Assembly: GCA_004299485.1 (NCBI GenBank) | Contig: SCQP01000007.1 | Coordinates: 206,623 to 270,622 of the forward strand | DNA length: 64,000 nucleotides | Direction: 5' to 3' | Source: Acidobacteriota bacterium | Lineage (GTDB): Bacteria > Acidobacteriota > Terriglobia > Terriglobales > SCQP01 | Notes under the pieces: generated by a model | What the model was told of the DNA's origin: nothing | Seen by the model: only the letters and a program-made list of their open reading frames with translations | Databases searched by the model: none | Translations under genes and position numbers: made by a program | Shown: in pieces, positions 32,552 through 40,616 of the stretch | Layout of the letters: each line of letters opens with the position of its first letter | Numbering within the stretch: the stretch's first letter is position 1

Positions 32552-33670
32552 ATGTCCCCACTGGTTCTGTCACACGCCCGCAGGAGCAAACGGGCAGCGA
32601 GTGGTTCGCACGCGGGCGGACGCGCGCCGGAATGGCGCGGGGAGACGTTTCTACTGGCGGGCGGCTCGCTGCCGCTGGGAGCGGAGGAACAGCAGCGGCG
32701 GCGGCAGGGGTTGGGGATCAGCGTGGTGGTGCAGGTGCTGGTGGGGGTGGTGCTGGCGGCAACGCTGACGATCGGGTCGCCGCTGGTGACACTGCCGCAG
32801 GCGGAGCCGGAGCAGGTTCAGATGTTGCTGTTATGGACGCCGCCGGTCGAGATGCCGCGGCTGCCGCGGGCGGCGGCGGTACATTATCGCCAGCCGAAGC
32901 GGGCGGCGCGAGTGCGGGTTCCGTTGCCGCAACCGGAGAAGAGGGTGCGGCCGGTGCGGCTGCAGGCGGCGCCGCACGTAGGGCTGCCGGGGGCGGCGCC
33001 GCGGCTGGCGGCAGCGGCGCTGCCCCCGCCCCCGCCGCCGGCGGTGAAGCTGGGGGAGTTCGGCGATCCGCACGGGATTCCGGCGCAGGCGGGCAAGCCG
33101 GTGCCGGTGCCGGTGCTGGGGCATTTTGGGCGGGCGGCGGCGGCGGCGGCGCCGGATCCGCCCGACCCGCCCTCGCGGGCGCAGGTGGGGGTGGCGGGGT
33201 TTGCGGGAACGGGGGCAGCCCGCGGCGCGGCGCCGGTGCGGCGGGCGGCGGCGGTGCAGACCGGCGGGTTTGGTGCGGCAGCGGCGGGCACGACGGAAGC
33301 AACCAGCGCGGGGGCGGGAGGAGTGCGGTTGAACGGCTTCGCCGCGGCGCAACCGGCGCGGAGGACGGAAGCTGCCGAGACGAAGGTGGCGGCGCCGGCG
33401 TGGGTGGCGCCGCGCATCCTTTCCTGGCCGGCGCCGGCGTATACCGCCGATGCCACGCAGCATCACATTCAGGGCGAAGTGGTGCTGCGGGTGCGGCTGG
33501 GGTCGAACGGTCAAGTGACGGTGTTGCGACTGGTGCAGGGACTGGGACACGGGCTGGATGCGAGCGCAGAGGCGGCGGCGCGGCAGTTGCGCTTCCGTCC
33601 GGCGGAGCGGAACGGGCAGCCGGTGGACTGGACCGTGCTCGTGCATATCCAATTTCAGCTTGCCAATTGA
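32552..33670 (+). CDS. Energy transducer TonB
   Basis: Couples the inner-membrane proton force to outer-membrane receptors. 372 residues from ATG 32552; the longer open frame upstream lacks protein character. A basic cytoplasmic N-terminus is followed by one membrane helix (ISVVVQVLVGVVLAATL). A long Pro/Ala-rich periplasmic linker follows, and a C-terminal TonB domain (last 85 residues: APAYTADATQHHIQGEVVLR, LRFRPAERNGQPVDW). No exbB/exbD nearby. The linker region is so GC-rich that it is open in several frames on both strands; codon bias supports this one. The M48 gene follows after 7 bp. Confidence 0.88.
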   Translation: MSPLVLSHARRSKRAASGSHAGGRAPEWRGETFLLAGGSLPLGAEEQQRRRQGLGISVVVQVLVGVVLAATLTIGSPLVTLPQAEPEQVQMLLLWTPPVEMPRLPRAAAVHYRQPKRAARVRVPLPQPEKRVRPVRLQAAPHVGLPGAAPRLAAAALPPPPPPAVKLGEFGDPHGIPAQAGKPVPVPVLGHFGRAAAAAAPDPPDPPSRAQVGVAGFAGTGAARGAAPVRRAAAVQTGGFGAAAAGTTEATSAGAGGVRLNGFAAAQPARRTEAAETKVAAPAWVAPRILSWPAPAYTADATQHHIQGEVVLRVRLGSNGQVTVLRLVQGLGHGLDASAEAAARQLRFRPAERNGQPVDWTVLVHIQFQLAN

Positions 33671-33677
33671 GGCGCAT

Positions 33678-35606
33678 ATGAAACCGTCGCGCACCCTAAC
33701 GATTTTGCTCGCTCTGGCAGTGTTGCTGGTTGTGGCGCCCGCGGGCGCGCGGGCGGTGGCACAGCCACCTCTTGCTGGAGCCGCCCTCCCGCTGCCACCC
33801 CAAGCCGCGTGCGGCTTGGGGGCCCCGGCGCTGGTCGGGCTGTGGCTGGGCTTCGCTCCCCGGCAACGGACGCCCGCAGGTGCTCCTGGCGTCTCCAAGT
33901 TGCCGCGACAGGTGACGGCGCCGCCGCCTCCGGCGGTGACGGTACCGGGCGCAGGCGCGATGTCGGCCAGCGCGCTGGCGGACCAGATTCTGGACCGGAT
34001 GAGCGCGCACGAACGGCAGTTGTACAAGCGGATGCAGGAGATGCGGCCGCGGGTGGAGACCTACATGCAGAACCTGCGGGCGGATGCGGTGCTGGGCGAG
34101 GTGCCGACGGCGGACCGGTATTATCTGGGAATTCTGCATTACCGGCAGGGGAAGTATTCGTCGTCCAGTTTTTTGCCGGAACCGCGGCAGGCGTGGCGGC
34201 GCTGGATTGGTCCGATCGATGATGCGATTACGGCGCCGGCGCGGCACATTCTGGATCTGGATGTGTTCCGGAATTCGTTTCCGCAGATGCTGTTTCCCGG
34301 CGGCGACCATTTCGACCGGCAGCATTATCGCTTTGCGTATGTGCAGCGGGCGTTTCTGGGGCAGGTGCGCTGCTATGTGTTCGACGTGGTACCGCTCGAC
34401 GTGCATGCCAAGGGGAGCTTCTGGGGGCGGATCTGGATCGAGGACCAGCACGATTTTCTGGTGCGGTTCAACGGCAGCTTCTGGGAAGACCGCTATGGGC
34501 ATCCGGACCTGCACTTTGACAGTTGGCGGGTGAACGTGCGGCCGCAGGTGTGGCTGCCGACCTACGTCTATACGCAGGCGCACGATCTGGGCTACGGCTT
34601 GTTCCGGCAGGCGCGCTTTCAGGCGCAGACGCGGCTGTGGGGCTATGACCTGACGGCAGGCGGGCATCAGCAGGAGTTGACCACAATGTCGATCGAGGGC
34701 GCGGACATGGCGATAACGGCGCCGCCGCCCAAGCCGATGTCGCCGGTGATTGAGGAACGGGAATGGGAACAGCAGGCGGCGCAGAACGTACTCGACCGGC
34801 TGATGCAGGCGGGACTGCTGGCGCCGCCGGGGCCGGCGGACCAGGTGCTGGACACGGTGGTGCAGAATCTGGAAGTCACCAACAAGCTGGAGATTGCGCC
34901 GCCGGTGAAGTGCCGGATTCTGCTGACCACGCCGCTGGAGACGCTGACGGTGGGGAACACCATTGTGATCAGCCGCGGGCTGATTGACAGCCTGCCGGAC
35001 GAAGCGGCGCTGGCGGCGATGCTGGCGCACGAGCTGGCGCACATCGCCCTGGGGCAGCGCATCGACACGCGCTACGCGTTTGCCGACCGGATGCTGTTTG
35101 CCGACCGGGAGAGTTTGAAGCTGCTGGATCTGCGGCGCACACCGGTGGAGGAACGGCAGGCGAATAGGCTGGCGGTGACGCTGCTGGCGAACTCGCCTTA
35201 CAAGGACAAGATGGCCGAAGCGGGGTTGTTTTTGCGGCAGGTGGCGGAGCGGGAGAAGCTGTCGCCGCATTTGTTCAACCCCAACCTGGGGAACGGCTGG
35301 TTCAGCCGTGACTACCTGACGCGGCTGCACGCGCTGGAGGTGAAAGCGCCAGCGCTGCAGCAGGCGAGCGTGGGGCAGGTGGCGGCGCTGCCGCTGGGCG
35401 GACGGATTCTGGTGAATCCGTGGGACGACAGCATCGAGATGGAAACGCCGGCGCCGGTGCGGTTGCTGTCGGCGCGGGAGAAGATGCCGCTGCAGCTCAG
35501 CCCGTTTTTCCCGGTGCTGCGGCGGTATAGCGCCGCGGACCCGAAGGCGGCGGCGAGCGCGAAACAGGGGACAGGGGCCAGGGGTCAGGGGTCAGGGGGG
35601 GGATAG
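33678..35606 (+). CDS. M48-type zinc metalloprotease, exported, with repeat-derived N- and C-terminal segments
   Basis: 642 residues. Sec signal MKPSRTLTILLALAVLLVVAPAGARA, then 50 residues encoded by the hairpin element 33756-33906 (QPPLAGAALPLPPQ...). A domain with DQILDRMSAHERQLYKRM and DRYYLGILHYRQGKYSSSSFL resembles outer-membrane sorting domains. The peptidase domain carries HELAH in AMLAHELAHIALGQRID plus downstream EERQANRLAVTLLAN. The last residues GTGARGQGSGGG are encoded by heptamers. GAGG lies 9 bp before the ATG. tonB-M48 proximity suggests an envelope role. Confidence 0.85.
   Translation: MKPSRTLTILLALAVLLVVAPAGARAVAQPPLAGAALPLPPQAACGLGAPALVGLWLGFAPRQRTPAGAPGVSKLPRQVTAPPPPAVTVPGAGAMSASALADQILDRMSAHERQLYKRMQEMRPRVETYMQNLRADAVLGEVPTADRYYLGILHYRQGKYSSSSFLPEPRQAWRRWIGPIDDAITAPARHILDLDVFRNSFPQMLFPGGDHFDRQHYRFAYVQRAFLGQVRCYVFDVVPLDVHAKGSFWGRIWIEDQHDFLVRFNGSFWEDRYGHPDLHFDSWRVNVRPQVWLPTYVYTQAHDLGYGLFRQARFQAQTRLWGYDLTAGGHQQELTTMSIEGADMAITAPPPKPMSPVIEEREWEQQAAQNVLDRLMQAGLLAPPGPADQVLDTVVQNLEVTNKLEIAPPVKCRILLTTPLETLTVGNTIVISRGLIDSLPDEAALAAMLAHELAHIALGQRIDTRYAFADRMLFADRESLKLLDLRRTPVEERQANRLAVTLLANSPYKDKMAEAGLFLRQVAEREKLSPHLFNPNLGNGWFSRDYLTRLHALEVKAPALQQASVGQVAALPLGGRILVNPWDDSIEMETPAPVRLLSAREKMPLQLSPFFPVLRRYSAADPKAAASAKQGTGARGQGSGGG
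33756..33906 (+). repeat. Mosaic hairpin element after the M48 signal peptide
   Basis: Starts GTGGC-ACA-GCCAC (as at 27958), has the perfect stem CCCCAAGCCGC-GT-GCGGCTTGGGG (33798-33821), and ends TCTCCAAGTTGCCGC, like the 3' end of the 111-bp family (CTCCAAGCTGCCGC). In frame with the gene. Confidence 0.8.
35565..35592. repeat. Heptamer array, 4 x CAGGGGN, in 3' end of M48 gene
   Basis: CAGGGGA, CAGGGGC, CAGGGGT, CAGGGGT. It is translated as QGTGARGQG, supplying the C-terminal tail. Confidence 0.85.
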
Positions 35607-35633
35607 GGAAAAGGGAAAAGGGAAGAGGGAAGA
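35606..35633. repeat. Heptamer array, 4 x GGGAARA, after M48 gene
   Basis: GGGAAAA, GGGAAAA, GGGAAGA, GGGAAGA, starting in the stop codon and 13 bp after the CAGGGGN array. Same word as three nuo-operon arrays, but here near plus-strand genes. Confidence 0.9.
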
Positions 35634-35691
35634 GCCAGGGCGGGGCATCTGCGAAGAAGTGGCGGCATCCAACGAGCGCGGGGGTTAAGCG

Positions 35692-36252
35692 ATGGCGAAG
35701 GCGGATCTGGCGGGGTTTCGGGTGGCGGCGCTGGTCGAGGATAATTTCGAGCAGGTGGAGTTCACCAAGCCGAAGGCGGCGTTTGAGGCGGCGCTGGCGC
35801 ATGTGGATTTGATTTCCCGGCATTTGGAACTGCACGGCTGGAATCATCACGAGCGGGGGAACGAATTCCGGGCCAATGTGGTGCTGGCCGAAGCGGACCC
35901 GGCGAATTACGACGCCTTGTTTTTGCCCGGAGGGGTGATGAACGGCGATGCCCTGCGCATCGTGCCGGAGGCGCAGGCGTTTGCACGGGCGATGGTGGAG
36001 GAGGACAAACCGGTGGCCGTAATTTGCCACGGCGGATGGCTGCTGATTTCGGCGGGACTGGTGGCGGGGCGGACGCTGACGAGCTGGCCGACGCTGCAGG
36101 ACGACTACCGCAATGCCGAGGCAACGTGGGAAGACCGCGAAGTGGTGGTGGACGGCAACTGGGTGTCGAGCCGGAAGCCGGAGGACATTCCGGCGTTCGC
36201 GCGGGCGGCGATTGCGGTGTTTGGGGCGGCGCTCGAGCGCAAGGCGGCGTAG
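35692..36252 (+). CDS. DJ-1/PfpI family protein (type 1 glutamine amidotransferase-like)
   Basis: 186 residues, flavodoxin-like fold. Family pattern: VEDNFEQVEF (Glu20 next to the active site), LFLPGGVMNGDAL and the nucleophile elbow AVICHGGWLLISAG with Cys112 and His113. Members act as deglycases, chaperones or peptidase-like proteins; specific role cannot be told. Convergent with comM, whose stop lies 13 bp away. No SD recognised before ATG 35692. Confidence 0.9.
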   Translation: MAKADLAGFRVAALVEDNFEQVEFTKPKAAFEAALAHVDLISRHLELHGWNHHERGNEFRANVVLAEADPANYDALFLPGGVMNGDALRIVPEAQAFARAMVEEDKPVAVICHGGWLLISAGLVAGRTLTSWPTLQDDYRNAEATWEDREVVVDGNWVSSRKPEDIPAFARAAIAVFGAALERKAA

Positions 36253-36265
36253 CGCACGGCGGGCC

Positions 36266-37831
36266 TCAGGCCCAGTAGGTGCGGTCGAGGGTGCGGTATT
36301 GGATGGCCTCGGCGAGGTGGGCGGGCTCGAGGGCGGGGGCGGCGGCAAGATCGGCGATGGTGCGGGCGACCTTGAGGATGCGGTCGTGGGCACGGGCGCT
36401 GAGGGCGAGCTTGGTCATGGCGCGCTCGAGAAGCTGCTCGCAGGCGGGCGAGAGGGCGCAGTGGCGGGCAAGCTGGCGGGAACTCATCTGGGCGTTGCAG
36501 AAAATACCTTCGGCGCCGAGGCGGGCGAGCTGGCGGGCGCGGGCGGCGGTGACGCGGTCGCGGATGCGGGCGCTGGGCTCGGCGGCGGCAGCGGCGCCGC
36601 GCAGTTCCTGATATTTGACCGCGGGCACGTCGAGGTGAATATCGATACGGTCGAGGAGAGGGCCGGAGATGCGGCCGGCATAGCGCTGGATTTGGGGCGG
36701 GGTGCAGTGGCACTCGCGCGTGGGATCGTTGAAGAAGCCGCAGGGGCAGGGGTTCATGGCGGCGGCGAGCATGAAGCGGGAGGGATAGGTCACCGAGCTC
36801 GCGGCGCGGACGATGGTGACCTTGCCGTCTTCGAGGGGCTGGCGCATGACTTCGAGAACGGAACGGGGGAACTCGGGGAGCTCGTCGAGAAAGAGCACGC
36901 CGCGATGGGCGAGGCTGACTTCGCCGGGACGGGGACCGTTGCCGCCGCCGATGAGGCCGGCGTCGGAAATGGTGTGGTGGGGAGCGCGGAAGGGACGGTG
37001 AGTGAGGAGCGAGGTGGCGCCGCCTTCGCGGGCGAGGGTGCCGCTGACGCTGTGGATTTGGGTGGCTTCGAGAGCTTCTTCAAAGGTTAAGTCGGGCAGG
37101 ATGGAGGGGATGCGGCGGGCGAGCATGGTCTTGCCGGAGCCGGGCGGGCCGATCATGAGGATGTTGTGGCCGCCGGCACAGGCGACTTCGAGGGCGCGCT
37201 TGGCGGTCTGCTGGCCTTTGACCTCGGCAAAGTCTTCGCCGGCGGAACGCTCGCGCTCGAGCATGGCGGCGGTATCGACGCGGACGGGAGAGGCGGTGGA
37301 GCGGTCACGCATCCAGGTCATGACTTCGGGCAGATCGTGGGCGCCGTAGACGTCGAGGCCCTGCACGACCGCGGCTTCGGCGGCGTTGGCGGCGGGGACG
37401 ATGAGACGCGGAATGCCCTGCGCCCGCGCCATGATGGCCATGGGCAGGCTGCCGCGGATGGGGCGGAGGGAGCCGTCGAGCGCCAGCTCGCCGGCAAAGA
37501 GGCAGTCGCGGATGCCGTGATGGCCGTTGCCGTTGGGGAGTGCCCCCCAGCAGCCGAGCAGCGCCATGGCCATGGGCAGGTCGAAGCCCGAGCCTTCCTT
37601 GCGGACGTCGGCGGGGGCGAGATTGATGAGCACATGGGCGTTGGGCGGGTCGAAACCGCAGTTGCGCATGGCGGCGCGCAGGCGCTCGCGGCTTTCGCGG
37701 ACGGCGGCGTCGGGCAGGCCGACGGTGGCGTAGTGCGGGTCGCCGCCGGGCGCGGGGGTGGAATCGACCTCGACTTCGACCAGGCGCGATTCGATTCCGA
37801 TGACGGCGGCGCTGAGGGTGCGGAAGAGCAT
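36266..37831 (-). CDS. comM: ComM/YifB-type AAA+ ATPase (Mg-chelatase-like)
   Basis: Hexameric helicase of the ComM/YifB family that helps branch migration in natural transformation. 521 residues from ATG 37831 ([14 protein letters not shown]); the longer frame upstream was rejected. Lon-like N-terminal fold ([32 protein letters not shown]), Walker [14 protein letters not shown], Walker [11 protein letters not shown] and a zinc-like [15 protein letters not shown] loop, then the C-terminal Mg-chelatase domain ([18 protein letters not shown]). Full length, no odd features. Confidence 0.93.
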   Translation of the reverse strand: MLFRTLSAAVIGIESRLVEVEVDSTPAPGGDPHYATVGLPDAAVRESRERLRAAMRNCGFDPPNAHVLINLAPADVRKEGSGFDLPMAMALLGCWGALPNGNGHHGIRDCLFAGELALDGSLRPIRGSLPMAIMARAQGIPRLIVPAANAAEAAVVQGLDVYGAHDLPEVMTWMRDRSTASPVRVDTAAMLERERSAGEDFAEVKGQQTAKRALEVACAGGHNILMIGPPGSGKTMLARRIPSILPDLTFEEALEATQIHSVSGTLAREGGATSLLTHRPFRAPHHTISDAGLIGGGNGPRPGEVSLAHRGVLFLDELPEFPRSVLEVMRQPLEDGKVTIVRAASSVTYPSRFMLAAAMNPCPCGFFNDPTRECHCTPPQIQRYAGRISGPLLDRIDIHLDVPAVKYQELRGAAAAAEPSARIRDRVTAARARQLARLGAEGIFCNAQMSSRQLARHCALSPACEQLLERAMTKLALSARAHDRILKVARTIADLAAAPALEPAHLAEAIQYRTLDRTYWA

Positions 37832-38054
37832 GGCCAAACCTTGACTACACGCCAGGGAGGGGGGTGGGGTCAATTCCCCCAAACGGGGGATGGGCGCGCG
37901 GGCTGCGCCCGGCGTACCCTTAACGGGTGAAGAAGGCGCGGAGAAAGGCGGAGCCCGCCGCAGGGCTAGCGGCCGCGCGCGAGGCAAGCCTAGAAGCGCG
38001 CTAGTGGTTGTAGTTCAGTCGGCGCCGGGGGCAGCGGTGGCGACCACCTTCCTC

Positions 38055-38084
38055 TTGACATGCCGGCAAACCGCGCCATATACT
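38055..38084 (+). promoter_or_regulatory. Near-consensus sigma-70-type promoter of the arsR-like gene
   Basis: TTGACA (38055-38060), 18-bp spacer, TATACT (38079-38084). Predicted start of transcription falls at or within a base or two of the ATG at 38092, implying a leaderless mRNA. Confidence 0.75.
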
Positions 38085-38103
38085 GAACCATATGGTTCAG
38101 TAT
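38080..38103. promoter_or_regulatory. Perfect 24-bp palindrome over -10 box and start codon, candidate ArsR-family operator
   Basis: Half-sites ATACTGAACCAT (38080-38091) and ATGGTTCAGTAT (38092-38103). The axis is exactly at the start codon. The palindromic design fits a dimeric winged-helix autorepressor. Confidence 0.8.
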
Positions 38104-38442
38104 TCGAGTGAACGCCTCGACGGCTCGTTCGGCGCGCTGGCGGACGCCACGCGGCGCGGGGTTCTGGAACAGCTCGGGCAAGCGGACGCGTCGATCACGG
38201 CCCTCGCCGCAAAGTTCCACATGACCCTCACGGGTATGAAGAAGCACGTGGGAATCCTGGAGCGAGCGGGACTGGTCACCACGGAAAAGGTCGGGCGGGT
38301 GCGGACCTGCAAGCCCGGTCTACGCGACCTGAAGGAAGCGGCGGCATGGATTGACCGCTACCGCCAACTCTGGGAGGCGCGCTTCGACGAGCTGGAGAAC
38401 ATCGTTGAGGAATTGAAACGACAGAAAAAGTTCAAGGCATGA
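38092..38442 (+). CDS. ArsR-family winged-helix regulator
   Basis: 116 residues, the type that pairs with SRPBCC proteins. Starts MVQYSSERLDGSFGALADATRRGVLEQL, the usual beginning of this group, which fixes the ATG at 38092. HTH: ITALAAKFHMTLTGMKKHVGILERAGLV; wing: TTEKVGRVRTCK. No metal-binding Cys pairs, so not a classical metal sensor. Likely autorepressor binding the palindrome that covers its promoter. The SRPBCC gene follows after 19 bp. Confidence 0.92.
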   Translation: MVQYSSERLDGSFGALADATRRGVLEQLGQADASITALAAKFHMTLTGMKKHVGILERAGLVTTEKVGRVRTCKPGLRDLKEAAAWIDRYRQLWEARFDELENIVEELKRQKKFKA

Positions 38443-38461
38443 AAAAGGAGACCCCAACCTT

Positions 38462-38932
38462 ATGAAGAATCCCACTACGGTAGAACGAACCTCTGAGCGT
38501 GAGCTGGCTGTCACGCGAATCTTTAACGCCCCCGTGCGGCTGGTGTTCGAAGCCTGGACCAAGCCGGAATTGCTCAGGCGGTGGTGGGCGCCGAAGTCGT
38601 TTGGAATATCGTTCGTTTCGTGCGAGGCCGATGTTCGAACGGGGGGCACGTACCGATTTGTGTTCCGCCACGCTGCGGCGGAGCAACCGATGGCCTTCTT
38701 CGGCCGGTATCTCGAAGTCAAGCCTGACGCGCGTATCGTCTGGACGAACGAGGAAAGCGCCGGTGGTCCGCTTACCACCGTGACCTTTGAGGAAAAGGGC
38801 GATACGACCGTGCTGGTCCTGCGCGAACTCTATCCCTCCAAACAAGCTCTCGACGACGCTATCGCCTCGGGAAGCACGGGCACGAGCGGGGCGAGCGAGC
38901 AGTTCGAGCAGTTGGACATACTCCTGGGTTAG
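38462..38932 (+). CDS. SRPBCC/AHSA1-domain protein
   Basis: 156 residues with the START-like fold of Aha1-type proteins: ELAVTRIFNAPVRLVFEAWTKPE, LRRWWAPKSF, DVRTGGTYRFVFR and the C-terminal helix ending QFEQLDILLG. AAGGAGA lies about 10 bp before the ATG. Co-transcribed with the upstream ArsR-like gene, a very common pairing; small-molecule binding is likely, ligand unknown. Its stop overlaps the stop of the convergent esterase gene (38929). Confidence 0.92.
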   Translation: MKNPTTVERTSERELAVTRIFNAPVRLVFEAWTKPELLRRWWAPKSFGISFVSCEADVRTGGTYRFVFRHAAAEQPMAFFGRYLEVKPDARIVWTNEESAGGPLTTVTFEEKGDTTVLVLRELYPSKQALDDAIASGSTGTSGASEQFEQLDILLG

Positions 38933-40593
38933 TGGTTGTAGTTCCAGGACAGGTCGGCGCCTTTGGGAGCGGTGGCGAGGATGCGGGCCTTCATTTGGGG
39001 CATGTAGAGCTGCTCTTCGGTCATCTTGCGATAGGTGCCGTCGAAGCAGTGGGGCTGGAGGCGGCCGAAGGTGAAATCGGCGGTGATTTTGGGATCGGTG
39101 TGGCCGTCGATGGTCTTCTGCATGAGATAGACGGCGTCATTTAAATAATAGGAGTCCATGTCGCCGACGTAGACGTGGAGCTTGCCGTTGAGCCTGGGGG
39201 CGAGCGAGGCCCAGTGGGTGTTGAGGTAGACGTCGAGGTCGAAGTGATCGTGCCAGTACTGGGCGACGTGATGGTTGATGACGCCGGTGAGGGGGTTCCA
39301 GATGTCAGCGGGGTAGCCGTCGGGGCCGACGGGACCGAAAACGGCCTGCCAGATATCCCACTGATCGCCGCTGCGGCCGTGGGTGCCGAGGACGAGCTCG
39401 CGGTGGTTGGCGCGGGCCATGGTCTGGACGAGGCTGCCATCGGGATTGCGCTGATCGGGACGGGGGACGGGGGACCAGGGGCCTTCGAGCCAGTAGGCGT
39501 TAGAGTCCTTATAGATGTTGACGATCTGGAAGTAGCGGAAATCGACGGGATCGGGCGAGGAGCCCCAGGCGCCGTTGAAGTAATCGGGATAGAAGATTTG
39601 GTCGGCGAGGGCTTCCCAGCCGCCGGTGGAGCAGCCGTAGTCGACGCGCGCCCAGCCTTGACCGATGCCGCGGAATTGCTTTTCGACGGCGGGGATCAGC
39701 TCCTGGGTGATGGCGTCACCGTAGGGGCCGAGGTTGGCGGAGTTCACGGCGTAACTATCGTCGTAGTAGGGGTTGGCGGTGTCGATGTAGACCCAGAGGA
39801 ATTTGGGGAGCTTGCCGGCGAGCCATTCGGTTTTGATGCGGTCGAAGCCGCCTTTGAGGTCGTAGCGGAAATGGCCCTGCTCGAGCATGAGGGGGTAATG
39901 GGCACCCGGATGCGTGTAATAACCCTCGGGCAGCACGACGGCGGCCTCGATGTACATGGGCTGGCCCCAGAACTTCGTGAGCCGCTTACTCTCGATGCGG
40001 ACGTGCTTGACCCAGCGCGTGTCGGGTGGCGGCGGGATGGGCGGGATGACTTGGGTGAGCTCGAGGCGCAGCGTGCCGGGACGGCGCGGATCGAAATGGA
40101 CTTTGATCGGGACGCTGTAGAAGTTGCCGGGCTTGCGCGTCATTTGCTGGCCTTCACCTGCGTCGGCGGGGAGCAGGACCGTGTGGCCATCGGCGCGATG
40201 GAAGGTGGTGTAGCGGTTGAAGAGGGCCTGCACGGTGTAGTCACCGGCGGGGAGTTTGGCCAGGCTGGTGATGGGATAGCCGTAGATGGCGGCGTTGATG
40301 ACGGCGGGCTGGCCGGGCTTCCAGGCGAGGACGTTTGTACCGAAGAACTGCTGCGAGCCCACCTGATCGCCGATAGCGAAGCGCGGCTCGAGGGGGCCGC
40401 GGCGGCGCAGGAAGCGAGGCTGATGCAGGCCGGGCGGCTCGGGGCGGGCGATATACAAAAAGACGCGGCCGTTGAGGGGCTGGGGGGAGAGCGACGCCGG
40501 GTAAGTGATAGCCACGCGCGTTTGGGCGGCGAGGGGCAGGGCCAGCAGGAGGGCTGGCGGCGCGGCGAGCAGCGTGAGCAGCAGTTTCCTCAT
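38929..40593 (-). CDS. Secreted esterase/alpha-beta hydrolase (PF00756-like)
   Basis: Periplasmic or secreted hydrolase, about 554 residues from ATG 40593, which directly begins a signal peptide (MRKLLLTLLAAPPALLLALPLAAQ). N-terminal beta domain to about residue 190, then an esterase-D-like domain: LPEGYY, LPKFLWVYIDTANPYYDDSYAVNSANLGPYGDAI split over two motifs, and the nucleophile elbow DYGCSTGGWEAL. HxxxD-like acidic and His ligands occur near VGDMDSYYLND and LQPHCFDG. Substrate unknown; feruloyl or sugar esters are possible. Confidence 0.8.
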   Translation of the reverse strand: MRKLLLTLLAAPPALLLALPLAAQTRVAITYPASLSPQPLNGRVFLYIARPEPPGLHQPRFLRRRGPLEPRFAIGDQVGSQQFFGTNVLAWKPGQPAVINAAIYGYPITSLAKLPAGDYTVQALFNRYTTFHRADGHTVLLPADAGEGQQMTRKPGNFYSVPIKVHFDPRRPGTLRLELTQVIPPIPPPPDTRWVKHVRIESKRLTKFWGQPMYIEAAVVLPEGYYTHPGAHYPLMLEQGHFRYDLKGGFDRIKTEWLAGKLPKFLWVYIDTANPYYDDSYAVNSANLGPYGDAITQELIPAVEKQFRGIGQGWARVDYGCSTGGWEALADQIFYPDYFNGAWGSSPDPVDFRYFQIVNIYKDSNAYWLEGPWSPVPRPDQRNPDGSLVQTMARANHRELVLGTHGRSGDQWDIWQAVFGPVGPDGYPADIWNPLTGVINHHVAQYWHDHFDLDVYLNTHWASLAPRLNGKLHVYVGDMDSYYLNDAVYLMQKTIDGHTDPKITADFTFGRLQPHCFDGTYRKMTEEQLYMPQMKARILATAPKGADLSWNYNH

Positions 40594-40616
40594 AGGCGAC
40601 ATTGTATGCTAGCGAT

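Noticed and set aside
32632-33681. Gly/Ala-rich frame inside tonB
   Set aside because: Result of the GC-rich Pro/Ala linker; the tonB frame has the membrane helix and TonB domain.
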